A stretch of DNA of 64,000 bases from Pseudomonas sp. RIT-PI-q (GCF_001297125.1 NZ_LHPC01000022.1:1-64000); one strand, 5' to 3'. Positions 29,262 to 38,464 are shown, numbered from the stretch's first letter. The notes: generated from the sequence alone by a model not told the origin. Numbers and translations are program-made.

Positions 29262-30251
29262 ATGGACCTCCAGGGCTTTCTCCAGCATCAGCCAGCGGAT
29301 GACGCCGACACTCAGGCGTTAGGCCGCTGCTTGCGGGCGATGGTGGAGGCGGGTCTCGATCAGCTTCCACTGCCTGGCAGTGGACGGACGCTGGAGCGGT
29401 TTCAGCGTCTGGCCGAGGTCGGTGGACATGACCTGGGGTTGTGCAAGTTGTACGAGGGTCACACCGATGCGCTGGCGATTATCCAGCAACTCGGTGGTTC
29501 GCCGACGCCCGCCAGCACGTGGGGCATGTGGGCCGCCGAACCGCCACAGGCGCGGGTGCACGTCAGTGCGCAAGGTCAGCGGGTTGCGCTGAACGGGCGC
29601 AAGGCCTGGTGTTCGGGGGCGGCGGTATTGAGTCACGCCTTGCTCACGGCATGGGATGAACAGGACCGGCAGCAACTGGTCGCCGTGGCACTGGATCAAC
29701 CCGGCGTGAGGGTCACCGATCAGGGCTGGCAAGCCGTGGGCATGGGCGCTACCGGTAGCGTCGAGGTGCTGTTCGAAGGCGCCGACGCGCAAGCCATCGG
29801 CAACCCCGGTGATTACCTGCAACGCCCAGGTTTCTGGCAAGGCGGGATCGGCATTGCCGCCTGCTGGTACGGCGCCGCGCAGAGCATCGCCGAGCGCCTG
29901 CGCCGTCATTGTGCACAACGTGAAGAACCCCACGCCCTCGCCCACCTTGGTGCCGTCGACTGCGCGCTGCATGCCGCTGCCGAGGTGTTGCGGGCCAGCG
30001 CGTTGACCATCGACGCCGCGCCTGTGGAGGATGCCGAATTGCTCGCCCGACGCGCCAGGGCGGTGGTCGAACACGCTGCCGAACAGGTCATCCAGCATGT
30101 CGGCCATGCACTGGGTGCTGTTCCCTACTGTAGGGATCGGCAGTTCGCCCGGCTGATCGCCGACTTGCCGGTGTTCCTGCGCCAAAGTCACGCCGAACGG
30201 GACCTTGCGGCCCTCGGCCAAAAGATCATCAGCGGGACATGGACGTTATGA
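29262..30251 (+). CDS. Acyl-CoA-dehydrogenase-like protein, short
   Basis: A 329-residue protein with the acyl-CoA dehydrogenase architecture. The N-terminal helices run LGRCLRAMVEAGLDQLPLPG.. and LYEGHTDALAIIQQLG. The central beta domain reads VALNGRKAWCSGAAVLSHALLTAW. The C-terminal helical half reads GIGIAACWYGAAQSIAERLRRHC.., ending RQSHAERDLAALG. It is ~50-60 residues shorter than classical family members, and no canonical catalytic Glu motif was identified, so it may not be a CoA-ester dehydrogenase. It starts one base after the glgX stop and overlaps the PIG-L gene downstream, so the four genes 29262-32258 look like one translational unit. The substrate is unknown. Confidence 0.7.
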   Translation: MDLQGFLQHQPADDADTQALGRCLRAMVEAGLDQLPLPGSGRTLERFQRLAEVGGHDLGLCKLYEGHTDALAIIQQLGGSPTPASTWGMWAAEPPQARVHVSAQGQRVALNGRKAWCSGAAVLSHALLTAWDEQDRQQLVAVALDQPGVRVTDQGWQAVGMGATGSVEVLFEGADAQAIGNPGDYLQRPGFWQGGIGIAACWYGAAQSIAERLRRHCAQREEPHALAHLGAVDCALHAAAEVLRASALTIDAAPVEDAELLARRARAVVEHAAEQVIQHVGHALGAVPYCRDRQFARLIADLPVFLRQSHAERDLAALGQKIISGTWTL

Positions 30252-31006
30252 AAACCAATCCGATTGTCGGTCAGGGCACGCCGCTGCATCGGTGGCAAAC
30301 CTCCAGCCATCTGGCGCATTTGCCGGTGATCGACATCCTTACATTAGTGCCCGCAGGCGCCCGCGCCGTCATCATCGCGCCACACCCGGACGATGAAGTG
30401 CTGGGCTGCGGCGGCTTCCTGCAAGTGCTCGCCGAGGCGGGCCGAGCGCTGCAACTGATCTCGGTCACCGACGGCAGCGCCAGCCATCCCGGCTCCAAGC
30501 GTTGGCCGGTGGAACGCCTGAGCACGGTGCGCCCGCAGGAATCGGCCGAAGCCCTGCGCCGTCTCGGCCTGCCGCTGCATAGCCTGCAATGGCGGCGCGG
30601 CGGTTTTGCCGACAGTCAGGTGGCGGCGCGGGAAAGCGAATTGAGCGCGTTCATCGAACGTCATCTGCGTCCCAGCGATGTGCTCTTCACCACGTGGCGC
30701 GAAGACGGTCATTGCGATCACGAAGCCGTGGGGCGTGCCAGTGCCGAGGCAGCAAAACGCGTCGGCGCCACCCTGCATGAATTGCCTGTGTGGACCTGGC
30801 ACTGGGCGACGCCGGAAGACAGCCGGGTGCCTTGGCATCGTGCACGCAAAATCCTCCTCGCCCCGGCTCTCGTAGCGCGCAAGCGTCATGCACTCCAGGC
30901 CTTTGCCAGTCAGTTGGAGGGCGACCCGCACGTCGGCTTGCCGCCGGTGTTGGCGCCCTATGTGCTGGAGCGTTTGCTGCAACCCTTTGAAGTGGTGTTT
31001 CTATGA
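30239..31006 (+). CDS. PIG-L family zinc deacetylase, catalytically complete
   Basis: A 255-residue LmbE/PIG-L fold protein. Members remove N-acetyl groups from GlcNAc-type sugars or related thiol conjugates. The signature APHPDDEVLGCGG is at about residues 43-55, with His, the first Asp (general base in MshB) and the second Asp (zinc ligand). The partner motif is EDGHCDHEAVGRAS near residue 160, the H-x-D-H of MshB. All expected catalytic residues are present. Start 30239 is best spaced from GCGGG. ATG 30248, overlapping the previous stop as ATGA, is the alternative. A second, altered copy follows at 32378. Confidence 0.85.
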   Translation: MDVMKTNPIVGQGTPLHRWQTSSHLAHLPVIDILTLVPAGARAVIIAPHPDDEVLGCGGFLQVLAEAGRALQLISVTDGSASHPGSKRWPVERLSTVRPQESAEALRRLGLPLHSLQWRRGGFADSQVAARESELSAFIERHLRPSDVLFTTWREDGHCDHEAVGRASAEAAKRVGATLHELPVWTWHWATPEDSRVPWHRARKILLAPALVARKRHALQAFASQLEGDPHVGLPPVLAPYVLERLLQPFEVVFL

Positions 31007-31602
31007 GCGTCGAGGATCGCTATTTCGATGGTTTGTTCGCCGGCAACGACGACCCCTGGGCGTTCCGTCAACGCTGGTACGAACAACGCAAACGCGCCAT
31101 CACCCTGGCCGCGCTGCCCCGGCCGCACTATCGCGCGATTTTCGAGCCGGGTTGCGCCAACGGTGAGCTCAGCGCTGAGCTGGCCACTCGCTGCGATCGC
31201 CTGTTGTGTTGCGACACTGCAGCCGCCGCCGTGGCGCTGGCGCGTACGCGCTTGAGCCTGTTCGACCACGCCGAAGTCCGCCAAAGCCGCCTGCCGGGGG
31301 ACTGGCCGCACGAGCAGTTCGACCTGATCGTGCTCAGCGAAGTCGGCTATTACCTCGATGTTGAAGACCTCAAGCAACTGATCGAACACGCCGCACAGTC
31401 GCTGACCGCCGACGGCCAACTCCTGGCCTGCCACTGGCGCCCTGCCATCGATGGCTGCCCGCTGAACGCCCGACAGGTCCATGACCTGCTCCATGAGCAT
31501 TTACCCTTGCCGCGCCTGGTCTTGCATCAGGAAGCCGATTTCCTGTTGGAACTCTGGAGCCGCGAACCGCGCTCCGTGGCCGCTCTGGAGGGTTTGCGAT
31601 GA
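31003..31602 (+). CDS. NodS-like SAM-dependent methyltransferase
   Basis: A 199-residue class I methyltransferase. The N-terminus VEDRYFDGLFAGNDDPWAFRQRWYEQRKRAITLAAL is typical of the NodS subfamily that methylates the free amine of a deacetylated glucosamine backbone. The SAM-binding glycine motif is FEPGCANGELSAEL (motif I), followed by LLCCDTAAAAV and FDLIVLSEVGYYLD. It is coupled by ATGA overlaps to the PIG-L gene upstream and the glycosyltransferase downstream. The PIG-L plus NodS pairing suggests deacetylation followed by N-methylation of an amino sugar. That is inference. Confidence 0.83.
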   Translation: MSVEDRYFDGLFAGNDDPWAFRQRWYEQRKRAITLAALPRPHYRAIFEPGCANGELSAELATRCDRLLCCDTAAAAVALARTRLSLFDHAEVRQSRLPGDWPHEQFDLIVLSEVGYYLDVEDLKQLIEHAAQSLTADGQLLACHWRPAIDGCPLNARQVHDLLHEHLPLPRLVLHQEADFLLELWSREPRSVAALEGLR

Positions 31603-32258
31603 TTGGCATTTTGATCCCGGCGCATAACGAAGAAGACTTGCTCGAAGCGTGCATTCGCGCGGCCTTGCGCGCCGCGTGTCATGAACGACTGGAGGGTGAA
31701 ACGGTGCTGGTGCTGGTGGTGCTCGACAGTTGCACCGACCGATCCTCAGAGATCGTTGACAGCTATCCGGTCCTCAGCCTCACGATCGAGGCGCGTAACG
31801 TCGGCCAGGCACGCGCCGCGGGTGCACGCTTTCTGCTGGATCGCGGGGTGCGCTGGATTTCCTGCTCCGACGCCGACAGCCTGGTTGCCAAGGACTGGCT
31901 GGTGGCGCAACTGTCACTCGGTGCCGACGCGGTATGCGGCACGGTGACGGTCGATCAGTGGAACGCAGCGTTCGATGAGTCGGCGCAAATTCGCTATCAC
32001 CAGCATTATCAGGCTCGCGATGGCCACCGGCATATCCACGGCGCCAACCTGGGCATCAGTGCCGAGGCTTACCGGCGTGCCGGCGGTTTCGAACCCCTGG
32101 CCTGTGATGAAGACGTGCAACTGGTGCGGCAACTTGAACGCTGCGGGGCAAATATTGCCTGGAGTCAACGCCCGCAGGTGCTCACCAGTGCCCGACTAGA
32201 CAGCCGGGCACGCGGTGGTTTTGGTGATTTTTTGCGCGATATGGTGCAGACCGGATAA
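31599..32258 (+). CDS. Family 2 glycosyltransferase
   Basis: A 219-residue GT-A fold glycosyltransferase. Key strings are IGILIPAHNEEDLLEACI at the start, LVVLDSCTDRSSEI, NVGQARAAGARFLLD, the DxD-like CSDADSLV, and GANLGISAEAYRRAGGFEPLACDEDVQLVRQLE (acceptor/base region). It has no membrane segment, so it probably acts in the cytosol or at the inner face. The donor sugar cannot be deduced. It is the last gene of the coupled set starting at 29262. Confidence 0.85.
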   Translation: MIGILIPAHNEEDLLEACIRAALRAACHERLEGETVLVLVVLDSCTDRSSEIVDSYPVLSLTIEARNVGQARAAGARFLLDRGVRWISCSDADSLVAKDWLVAQLSLGADAVCGTVTVDQWNAAFDESAQIRYHQHYQARDGHRHIHGANLGISAEAYRRAGGFEPLACDEDVQLVRQLERCGANIAWSQRPQVLTSARLDSRARGGFGDFLRDMVQTG

Positions 32259-32377
32259 AAAAACGGACCAGATGGAACATCGACGCGACGAATAGCGTGA
32301 CATGAGCAATACTCTGCTCGCGGCAATCCAGGGTTCGGAGTGCTGCGCACGCTATCAACGAGTACAAGGACGTAGCC

Positions 32378-33136
32378 ATGACACCGGTCAGCATCAGCGA
32401 AAGCAGCCTGCCAGCACAGATCTGGAACAGCGCCCCTCAACTCGACAACATCCCTGTCATCAGTACCCAGACCCTGGTCCCGAGCGGCGCACGTGCCGTG
32501 GTGATTGCCCCGCATCCGGGCGATGAAGTCGTGACCTGTGGCGGCCTGCTGCAGTTGCTCAGCACCCTGGGCAATCCCCTGCAATTGATCTCGATTACTG
32601 ACGGCAGTGCCAGCCATCCTGGGTCGCAACAGTGGTCGGAGAAACGCCTGAGTGTGTTTCGCCCCCAGGAAAGCGTCGAAGCCCTGCGCCGGCTCGGGTT
32701 GCCGATGCACAGCCTGAAGTGGATTCGTGGCGGCTTCACCGATAACGCCCTGGCCGAACGCGAAGTGCAATTGACGCAATTCATCGTGCGCTATTTGCGC
32801 CCCGGCGATGTGGTGTTCAGCACCTGGTGCGAGGACGGCAACATCGACCACGACGCCGTCGGGCGAGCCAGTGCCAGGGCCGCCGCCCTGGTGGGCGCGG
32901 CGTTCAACGAAGTACCGGTCTGGGCCTGGCACTGGCCGACACGCGACCGGGGGCTGATCCCTTGGAATCGTGCGCGCAAAGTGCGCCTCGACACCTGGAC
33001 CGTCGCGCGTAAAAGCCATGCCACCCACGCCTACGCCACCCAGCTCGACGGCGAACCGGCCATCGGCCTCGCCCCGCTGCTGCCGCCGGTGTTGCTGGAG
33101 CGTATGCGGTTGCCCTATGAAATCGTCTTCATCTGA
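32378..33136 (+). CDS. PIG-L-like protein with altered active site
   Basis: A 252-residue paralogue of the PIG-L gene at 30239, alignable along its whole length. The first motif reads APHPGDEVVTCGG, so the first Asp of HPDDE, the general base in MshB, is Gly. The second motif reads EDGNIDHDAVGRAS, so the first His of HxDH is Asn. The three expected zinc ligands (His and second Asp of the first motif, last His of the second) remain. This points to a metal-binding pseudoenzyme or changed chemistry rather than a standard deacetylase. It lies 119 bases after the glycosyltransferase gene and may be transcribed from its own promoter. Confidence 0.8.
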   Translation: MTPVSISESSLPAQIWNSAPQLDNIPVISTQTLVPSGARAVVIAPHPGDEVVTCGGLLQLLSTLGNPLQLISITDGSASHPGSQQWSEKRLSVFRPQESVEALRRLGLPMHSLKWIRGGFTDNALAEREVQLTQFIVRYLRPGDVVFSTWCEDGNIDHDAVGRASARAAALVGAAFNEVPVWAWHWPTRDRGLIPWNRARKVRLDTWTVARKSHATHAYATQLDGEPAIGLAPLLPPVLLERMRLPYEIVFI

Positions 33137-33140
33137 AGAC

Positions 33141-33289
33141 TTGTAGCAGCTGTCGAGCCTGCGAGGCTGCGTTCGGCTGCGAAGCAGTCGTGAAATCAGG
33201 CGATGCGGTGGTTCAGTAAGACCGTGCACTCAGGTTTTACGACTGCTTCGCAGCCGAACGCAGCCTCGCAAGCTCGACAGCTGCTACAA
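33141..33289. repeat. Long hairpin, ~50-bp arms
   Basis: ttgtagcagctgtcgagcct.. (33141-33190) and its inverse (33240-33289) pair over 50 bases with a single mismatch, flanking a 49-base loop. The same family recurs at 60462-60611. It could act as a terminator for the PIG-L gene. Confidence 0.88.
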
Positions 33290-33391
33290 GGGATGCGTGC
33301 TGCTACATTTCACTGTAGCGACGAATCGCTCTGAACTGCCCGCCCCCACATCAGTCGCATACATAGGCATCCCTGATTCAGAGGAGTGAAC

Positions 33392-34192
33392 GTGACCAGC
33401 GATTCCAAACCGCAGGCCGTCGAAGCGGTCCCCTTGAATACGCCTCCGGCGATTCATCGACTGAGAGTGCTGACGGTCAACACCCACAAGGGTTTTACCG
33501 CACTCAACCGACGCTTTATCCTGCCGGAACTGCGTGAGGCGGTACGCAGCACGTCGGCGGATCTGGTGTTTCTGCAAGAAGTGGTCGGCGTACACGAGCG
33601 CCACTCGTCCCGGTACAACGACTGGCCGCAAACCTCGCAATACGAGTTCCTCGCCGACAGTATGTGGAGCGACTTCGCCTACGGCCGCAACGCGGTCTAC
33701 CCGGACGGTCACCACGGCAATGCGCTGCTGTCGAAATACCCGATCCGCGAGTACCGCAACCTCGACGTCTCGATCACCGGCCCCGAACGCCGCGGGTTGT
33801 TGCATTGCGTGCTGGACGTGCCGGGGCATGCCGAAGTCCACGCGATCTGCGTTCACCTGAGCCTGCTGGAAAGCCATCGCCAGTTGCAGTTGCAGCTGCT
33901 CTGCCAATTGCTTGAATCCCTGCCCGACAATGCACCGGTGATCATTGCCGGCGACTTCAACGACTGGCAGCTGCAAGGCAACGCCGCCCTCGCCCGTCGC
34001 GACTACCTGCACGAAGCCTTCGAACGCCACCATGGCCGCCCGGCAAAGACTTATCCGGCGCGGTTTCCGCTGCTGCGCCTGGACCGGATTTATCTGCGTA
34101 ATGCCAGCAGCCATGAACCACGAATACTGGGGAGCAAGCCCTGGACGCACCTGTCGGATCATTTGCCGTTAGCGGTGGAAGTGCACCTCTGA
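33392..34192 (+). CDS. Endonuclease/exonuclease/phosphatase family protein (YbhP-like)
   Basis: A 266-residue EEP-fold hydrolase. Motifs in order are [22 protein letters not shown] (metal-binding Glu), [11 protein letters not shown].. in the [17 protein letters not shown] form, [10 protein letters not shown] (catalytic Asp-x-Asn) and [10 protein letters not shown] (Asp-His pair). These are the residues of the DNase-I/inositol-phosphatase fold. It resembles E. coli YbhP, which is encoded with cardiolipin synthase ClsB. No clsB follows here. GTG 33392 is chosen because GAGGAG lies at the right distance. The substrate may be DNA, phospholipid or an inositol-like phosphate. Confidence 0.82.
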   Translation: MTSDSKPQAVEAVPLNTPPAIHRLRVLTVNTHKGFTALNRRFILPELREAVRSTSADLVFLQEVVGVHERHSSRYNDWPQTSQYEFLADSMWSDFAYGRNAVYPDGHHGNALLSKYPIREYRNLDVSITGPERRGLLHCVLDVPGHAEVHAICVHLSLLESHRQLQLQLLCQLLESLPDNAPVIIAGDFNDWQLQGNAALARRDYLHEAFERHHGRPAKTYPARFPLLRLDRIYLRNASSHEPRILGSKPWTHLSDHLPLAVEVHL

Positions 34193-34390
34193 ACGCCTGC
34201 ACCTGTTATTTCTGACAGTAGATACAGCCAAAAACTATTGCTACGGTAGGGACACGACTCCAGCCGTGTTCCGTTACGGGTGATGGCCTTCCCGATGCTG
34301 TCGCGCAACTCGCGCTGCCGAGAGAGTCCGCTGCCTTGCCACTCATGACGAGTGACGGCTCGGGCGTCGATCCATACGCGGGAGACGCGC

Positions 34391-36961
34391 ATGACCGTTC
34401 CGACAGCCCTGCCCAAGTACCGCTACAGCGCCTGCGCCGTTTCAATCTGCTTATGCATCGGTTGGCCGCAAGCCACCCAGGCGGCCTGCACCCTCATCCC
34501 CAGCGCCGGTAACGACCGTTTCGTCTGTGACAGTGGCAGCAACGGGCCGCTGACGGATCTGTCGGGCAACAACACCCTGACCTTCCCCGCCAATGGCACA
34601 GGCAGCATCAACGGAAACGTGACCTTCGGTGCCGGGGCCGACGCAGTCAACATGAACTCCGGCACCCTCGCTGGCACACTCACTCAGGGTGACGGCGCCG
34701 ACACGTTCAGCATCAGCGCCGGCCAGGTCACCGGGGCCGTCAGCCAGGGCAATGGCGTCGATAACTTCACCATGATTGGCGGAACTATCCAGTCCCTGGC
34801 CCAAGGCGACAGCCGCGACTTCTTCGTGATGACCGGCGGCACAATCGTCGGTGCTTTCGAGGACGGCGATACCGCCAGAATGACCGGTGGCACCATCGGC
34901 CGGGTCGACATGAAACTCGATAACAACCTGTTCGATCTCTCTGGCGGGCAGATCACTGGCAACCTGGTCACCGGCTTCGGCACTGACACGATCATCGTCT
35001 CCGGCGGGCGGATTGGCGGCAACATCAGTGTCAGCGGGGGCAACGACAGCATCACCGTGACCGGTGGCGAGATCGTCGGGCAGATCCGCACCAGCACCGG
35101 CAACGACACGTTGGTGTGGGACAGCGGCGGCATCATCCGCTCGGCGATTCTGATGGAGGACGGTAACGACAGTGCCACTTTGCGCAATCTCGGTGAAAGC
35201 ACACTCGCCCTGACTCCAAGCCTCAACGGTGGCAGTGGCAACGACCTGCTGACCTTCGATCACAGCACGTCAGCCGGCGCTGCCCGTTACCTCAACTGGG
35301 AAACGGTCAATCTGAACAACGGCTCGCAGTTCGACCTCAGCGCTAACTTCGTCCTCGGTGACAGCGCCACCGGCACCGGCGTATTCACTATCGATGCCAG
35401 CAGCACATTGACCTCGACCCAGGGCAGCATCAGCCCCTTCACCACGGGTCAGCGCGTGACCTTAAACAACGCCGGCGTGATCGACCTGAGCAGTGGCAAT
35501 ACCCGCACCAACGACACGTTGACGGTACAGGGCAATTACGCCGGCAGCGGCGGTCGACTGTTGTTGCAAAGTGTCGTGGGCGACGACAATTCTCCCAGCG
35601 ACAAACTGGTGGTCAACGATGGAACCCTGACTGGCAACACTGTGATTACCGTCAGTAACCTTGGCGGCGTCGGCGCACTGACGCAGCAAAACGGCATTCA
35701 GTTGGTGCAAGCCCAAGGCGCGGCGGTGAGTGAGAACGGGGCTTTTTCGCTCACCGGCGGTTCGCTGTCGGCCGGCGCCTTCGATTACCGCCTGTTCAAG
35801 GGCGGTGTCACCGCAGGGACCGAAAACAGCTGGTACTTGCGTTCGGCGGTCATTGCCCCCGCCGTCACGACCATTCCCAACCCAGACCCCACCTTGCCGC
35901 CGATCACGGTTGCGGTGGTGGCGATTCCGGTCGCCGCTCTTGTCCCAGCGGATAGCCCTGCGCTGCCGGAACTCCCCGCCGCCGTACCAGGCGCCGCCCC
36001 GATCCCACTCTATCGTCCGGAAGTCCCGACCTGGTCGGTATTGCCACCCGCCGCCGCGATGCTGACGCTGACCGCGCTGGGCACCTTTCACGATCGCCAG
36101 GGCGATCAACGCCTGCTCACCGAAACCGGTGCCTTCGGCGCAGGCTGGGGCCGGGTCTATGGCAAGAACCTCGACCAGACCTGGGCCGGTACGGTGACCC
36201 CACGGCTCGACGGCTCACTCAAGGGCTTTCAGGTGGGTAACGATTTGTTCGGTTCGCATCTGGCCGGCGGACCATTCCAGCGTACGGGCTTCTTCGTCGG
36301 TCACAGCCGCTTGCAGGGCGACGTCGACGGTTTCAATGAAGGTTTCGAAGGCAGACGCGCCGGCAAAGTGGAACTTGAAGGTGACAGCGTTGGACTCTAC
36401 TGGACGCTGACCGACCCTCAAGGCTGGTATGTCGACACCGTGGTGATGGGCACTCGGCTGGACGGCGATAACCACTCCGAGCGCGGCCTCAAACTCGACA
36501 ACCGCGGCCATGCGCTCACTCTGTCGGCAGAGGCCGGGTATCCCTTCGCCGTGGCGACTGACTGGGTGATCGAACCCCAGGCGCAGGTGATCCATCAAAA
36601 AATTTCGCTCGATAGCCAAGATGATGGTGTGTCACGGGTGTCTTTCAATTCCGACGGCAGCTGGACCGGGCGCCTCGGTGCGCGCCTCAAGGGGCGCTAT
36701 GCAGTCAGCGGTCGCCCCTTGGAACCGTATCTGCGCGCCAATCTGTGGCACACGTTTTCGGGCACCGATACGGTCACATTTGACGGTGCCGATCAAATCC
36801 AGACCGAACAAAAGTCCTCATCGGTCGATCTCGGCGCGGGTGTGGTGCTCAGCCTTGCATCGTCCGTCAGCGTCTACGCAAGCGCGGACTACACCAGCAA
36901 TATCGACAGCAATCAGCTGCGAGGAGTGCTTGGAAACATCGGGGTGCGCGTGAGCTGGTAA
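34391..36961 (+). CDS. Autotransporter with beta-helical repeat passenger
   Basis: An 856-residue type Va autotransporter. The signal peptide spans residues 1-~31 (YSACAVSICLCIGWPQATQA). Residues ~32-330 hold repeated short rungs of the form GGTIxGxxxxGxGxDxxxxSGG, with about ten copies, as in a right-handed beta-helix. A further passenger region follows to ~510, then a Pro-rich linker (PNPDPTLPPITVAVV..). The C-terminal ~290 residues form the outer-membrane barrel (GAGWGRVYGKNLDQTW.., FFVGHSRLQGDVDGF, EPYLRANLWHTFSG, ending in an aromatic-tipped GVRVSW). GGGAGA precedes ATG 34391. It probably displays an adhesin-like stalk. The ligand is unknown. Confidence 0.85.
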   Translation: MTVPTALPKYRYSACAVSICLCIGWPQATQAACTLIPSAGNDRFVCDSGSNGPLTDLSGNNTLTFPANGTGSINGNVTFGAGADAVNMNSGTLAGTLTQGDGADTFSISAGQVTGAVSQGNGVDNFTMIGGTIQSLAQGDSRDFFVMTGGTIVGAFEDGDTARMTGGTIGRVDMKLDNNLFDLSGGQITGNLVTGFGTDTIIVSGGRIGGNISVSGGNDSITVTGGEIVGQIRTSTGNDTLVWDSGGIIRSAILMEDGNDSATLRNLGESTLALTPSLNGGSGNDLLTFDHSTSAGAARYLNWETVNLNNGSQFDLSANFVLGDSATGTGVFTIDASSTLTSTQGSISPFTTGQRVTLNNAGVIDLSSGNTRTNDTLTVQGNYAGSGGRLLLQSVVGDDNSPSDKLVVNDGTLTGNTVITVSNLGGVGALTQQNGIQLVQAQGAAVSENGAFSLTGGSLSAGAFDYRLFKGGVTAGTENSWYLRSAVIAPAVTTIPNPDPTLPPITVAVVAIPVAALVPADSPALPELPAAVPGAAPIPLYRPEVPTWSVLPPAAAMLTLTALGTFHDRQGDQRLLTETGAFGAGWGRVYGKNLDQTWAGTVTPRLDGSLKGFQVGNDLFGSHLAGGPFQRTGFFVGHSRLQGDVDGFNEGFEGRRAGKVELEGDSVGLYWTLTDPQGWYVDTVVMGTRLDGDNHSERGLKLDNRGHALTLSAEAGYPFAVATDWVIEPQAQVIHQKISLDSQDDGVSRVSFNSDGSWTGRLGARLKGRYAVSGRPLEPYLRANLWHTFSGTDTVTFDGADQIQTEQKSSSVDLGAGVVLSLASSVSVYASADYTSNIDSNQLRGVLGNIGVRVSW

Positions 36962-36978
36962 GCCGTTAGGCTGCTACC

Positions 36979-37004
36979 AAACCCCTCTAGCTCGCGGGTT
37001 TTTT
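36979..37004 (+). terminator. Short terminator after the autotransporter
   Basis: aaaccc (36979-36984) can pair with gggttt (36996-37001), followed by a T run. The stem is short, so it is only a moderate candidate. It begins 18 bases after the stop. The rest of the 323-base gap to 37285 shows no gene. Confidence 0.45.
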
Positions 37005-37284
37005 GACGATTTTTCGAACAAACAAGTACTTAGATGTGTGGCGTAAATCAGTCACTTGCAGTCGTTAAAATACCACTACCACTTATCGGCCATTTTCTTG
37101 ACGCAGTGGCAGGGGTCTTCTTAGCTACACGGTACTACCCCCGGAATTACCACCAGGGGCAAACCCCCAGACACCCGCAAAAACGGGCGGCCAGCGGCTT
37201 GCCTCAATCCATTCGGTCGCCCCTCATTCGGGGTAGGAGAGACGCCAGAGCGAGATACCGCGTGCGATTGCAAGGTAGACCTCC

Positions 37285-38352
37285 ATGAGAACTTCACTCA
37301 CCCCACAAGAGATCAAAGTCACTTTTTGCACTGTCTCGAGTTCCCTCCTGCTGTGCTCAACCATGGAAGTGCAGGCCTCGCCTGCCGAGGAAGAAACAAC
37401 CCCCTGGTATCGTCAAGACATCCCGGTGCTCACCTTGCCCACCCTCGCCACAACGTATCCCGGCCGCTTCAGTGCCAATCCCGATTTGCGAAGCTCACAC
37501 CTGACAATTGAAGATGCCGCGCCTTCGGCCTGGGATCAGCTCTATGGGCAGGCTTCGCGGCAAGCACAGACCGATGTTCTGGCCCAGGGTTTTTCCATCC
37601 CTGGCGCAACCGAATTCAAAGGCCCGGCTATCCTGACCCTGCAAAGCAGCAGCGGCCATACGCAACAGGTGGGACTGATCGGCGGCATCAATCAGATCCA
37701 GGGCAACAGCAACGGCCTGTTGACCAGTCGCGCCCTTGCTAACCCGGGCAACGACACGCTCAACCTTGAAGGCCAGAGCCTCGGCGCCTACTGGAGCTTG
37801 ACCGGGCCTGAAGGCTGGCACGTGGATTTAACCGCCAGTGGCGGCCGGGTCAACGGCTACAGTCGCAATGACCAGGGTGCCCGACAAGCCACCGAGGGCA
37901 GCGCGGTGACGCTGTCGGTGGAAGGTGGCTTCCCCATCGGTATCAGCGAAAACTGGGTAGTCGAACCGCAAGCGCAGTTGGTCAATCAACGCATTACCCT
38001 GGACACGCCGTATGCCGGCTCCGGCAATGCGTCGTCTACTGACCTGACGTCCTGGAGCGGTCGGGTCGGTGCACGGTTGAAAGGTAGTTACGACTTCAAC
38101 GGCCTGGGGGTCGAACCGTATGTGCGGACCAACTTGTGGCACACGGTCTACACCGGCAACACCGTGACACTGGATCAGGTCGACAAGATCAGCAGTAGCC
38201 GCAACTCATCAACGGTTGAGTTGGGTTTGGGACTGGTGGCCAGGGTGACGCCCGCCGTGAGTCTGTACATCAGCGCCGATTACAGCAGTGACGTCGATGA
38301 CAACGATTTGAATGGGTTGATTGGCAGTTTGGGTGTGCGGATGCGCTGGTGA
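37285..38352 (+). CDS. Passenger-less autotransporter barrel protein
   Basis: A 355-residue protein that aligns with the C-terminal barrel of the preceding autotransporter (QVGLIGGINQIQGNSNG.., LGAYWSLTGPEGWHVDL, FPIGISENWVVEPQAQLVNQRI, VEPYVRTNLWHTVYTGNTV, and the end GVRMRW). It has almost no passenger: after a putative signal (SSLLLCSTMEVQA) only ~100 residues precede the barrel, including a PWYRQDIPVLTLPTL stretch akin to the linker of its neighbour. It is probably a duplication that lost its passenger, and now an outer-membrane protein of unknown use. Ribosome site and start at 37285 are modest. MEVQASP downstream is not a likely start. Confidence 0.75.
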   Translation: MRTSLTPQEIKVTFCTVSSSLLLCSTMEVQASPAEEETTPWYRQDIPVLTLPTLATTYPGRFSANPDLRSSHLTIEDAAPSAWDQLYGQASRQAQTDVLAQGFSIPGATEFKGPAILTLQSSSGHTQQVGLIGGINQIQGNSNGLLTSRALANPGNDTLNLEGQSLGAYWSLTGPEGWHVDLTASGGRVNGYSRNDQGARQATEGSAVTLSVEGGFPIGISENWVVEPQAQLVNQRITLDTPYAGSGNASSTDLTSWSGRVGARLKGSYDFNGLGVEPYVRTNLWHTVYTGNTVTLDQVDKISSSRNSSTVELGLGLVARVTPAVSLYISADYSSDVDDNDLNGLIGSLGVRMRW

Positions 38353-38390
38353 GCGGTTGGCTGCAAGAGGTGTGTTGTCTGGGCTGACGT

Positions 38391-38464
38391 CATCGCGGGC
38401 AAGCCCGCTCCCACATGGATTTATGTCGTACACAAAACCTGTGGGAGCGGGCTTGCCCGCGATG
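38391..38464. repeat. REP inverted pair
   Basis: catcgcgggcaagcccgctc.. and ..gagcgggcttgcccgcgatg face each other between the convergent barrel gene and glgB. Confidence 0.85.
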
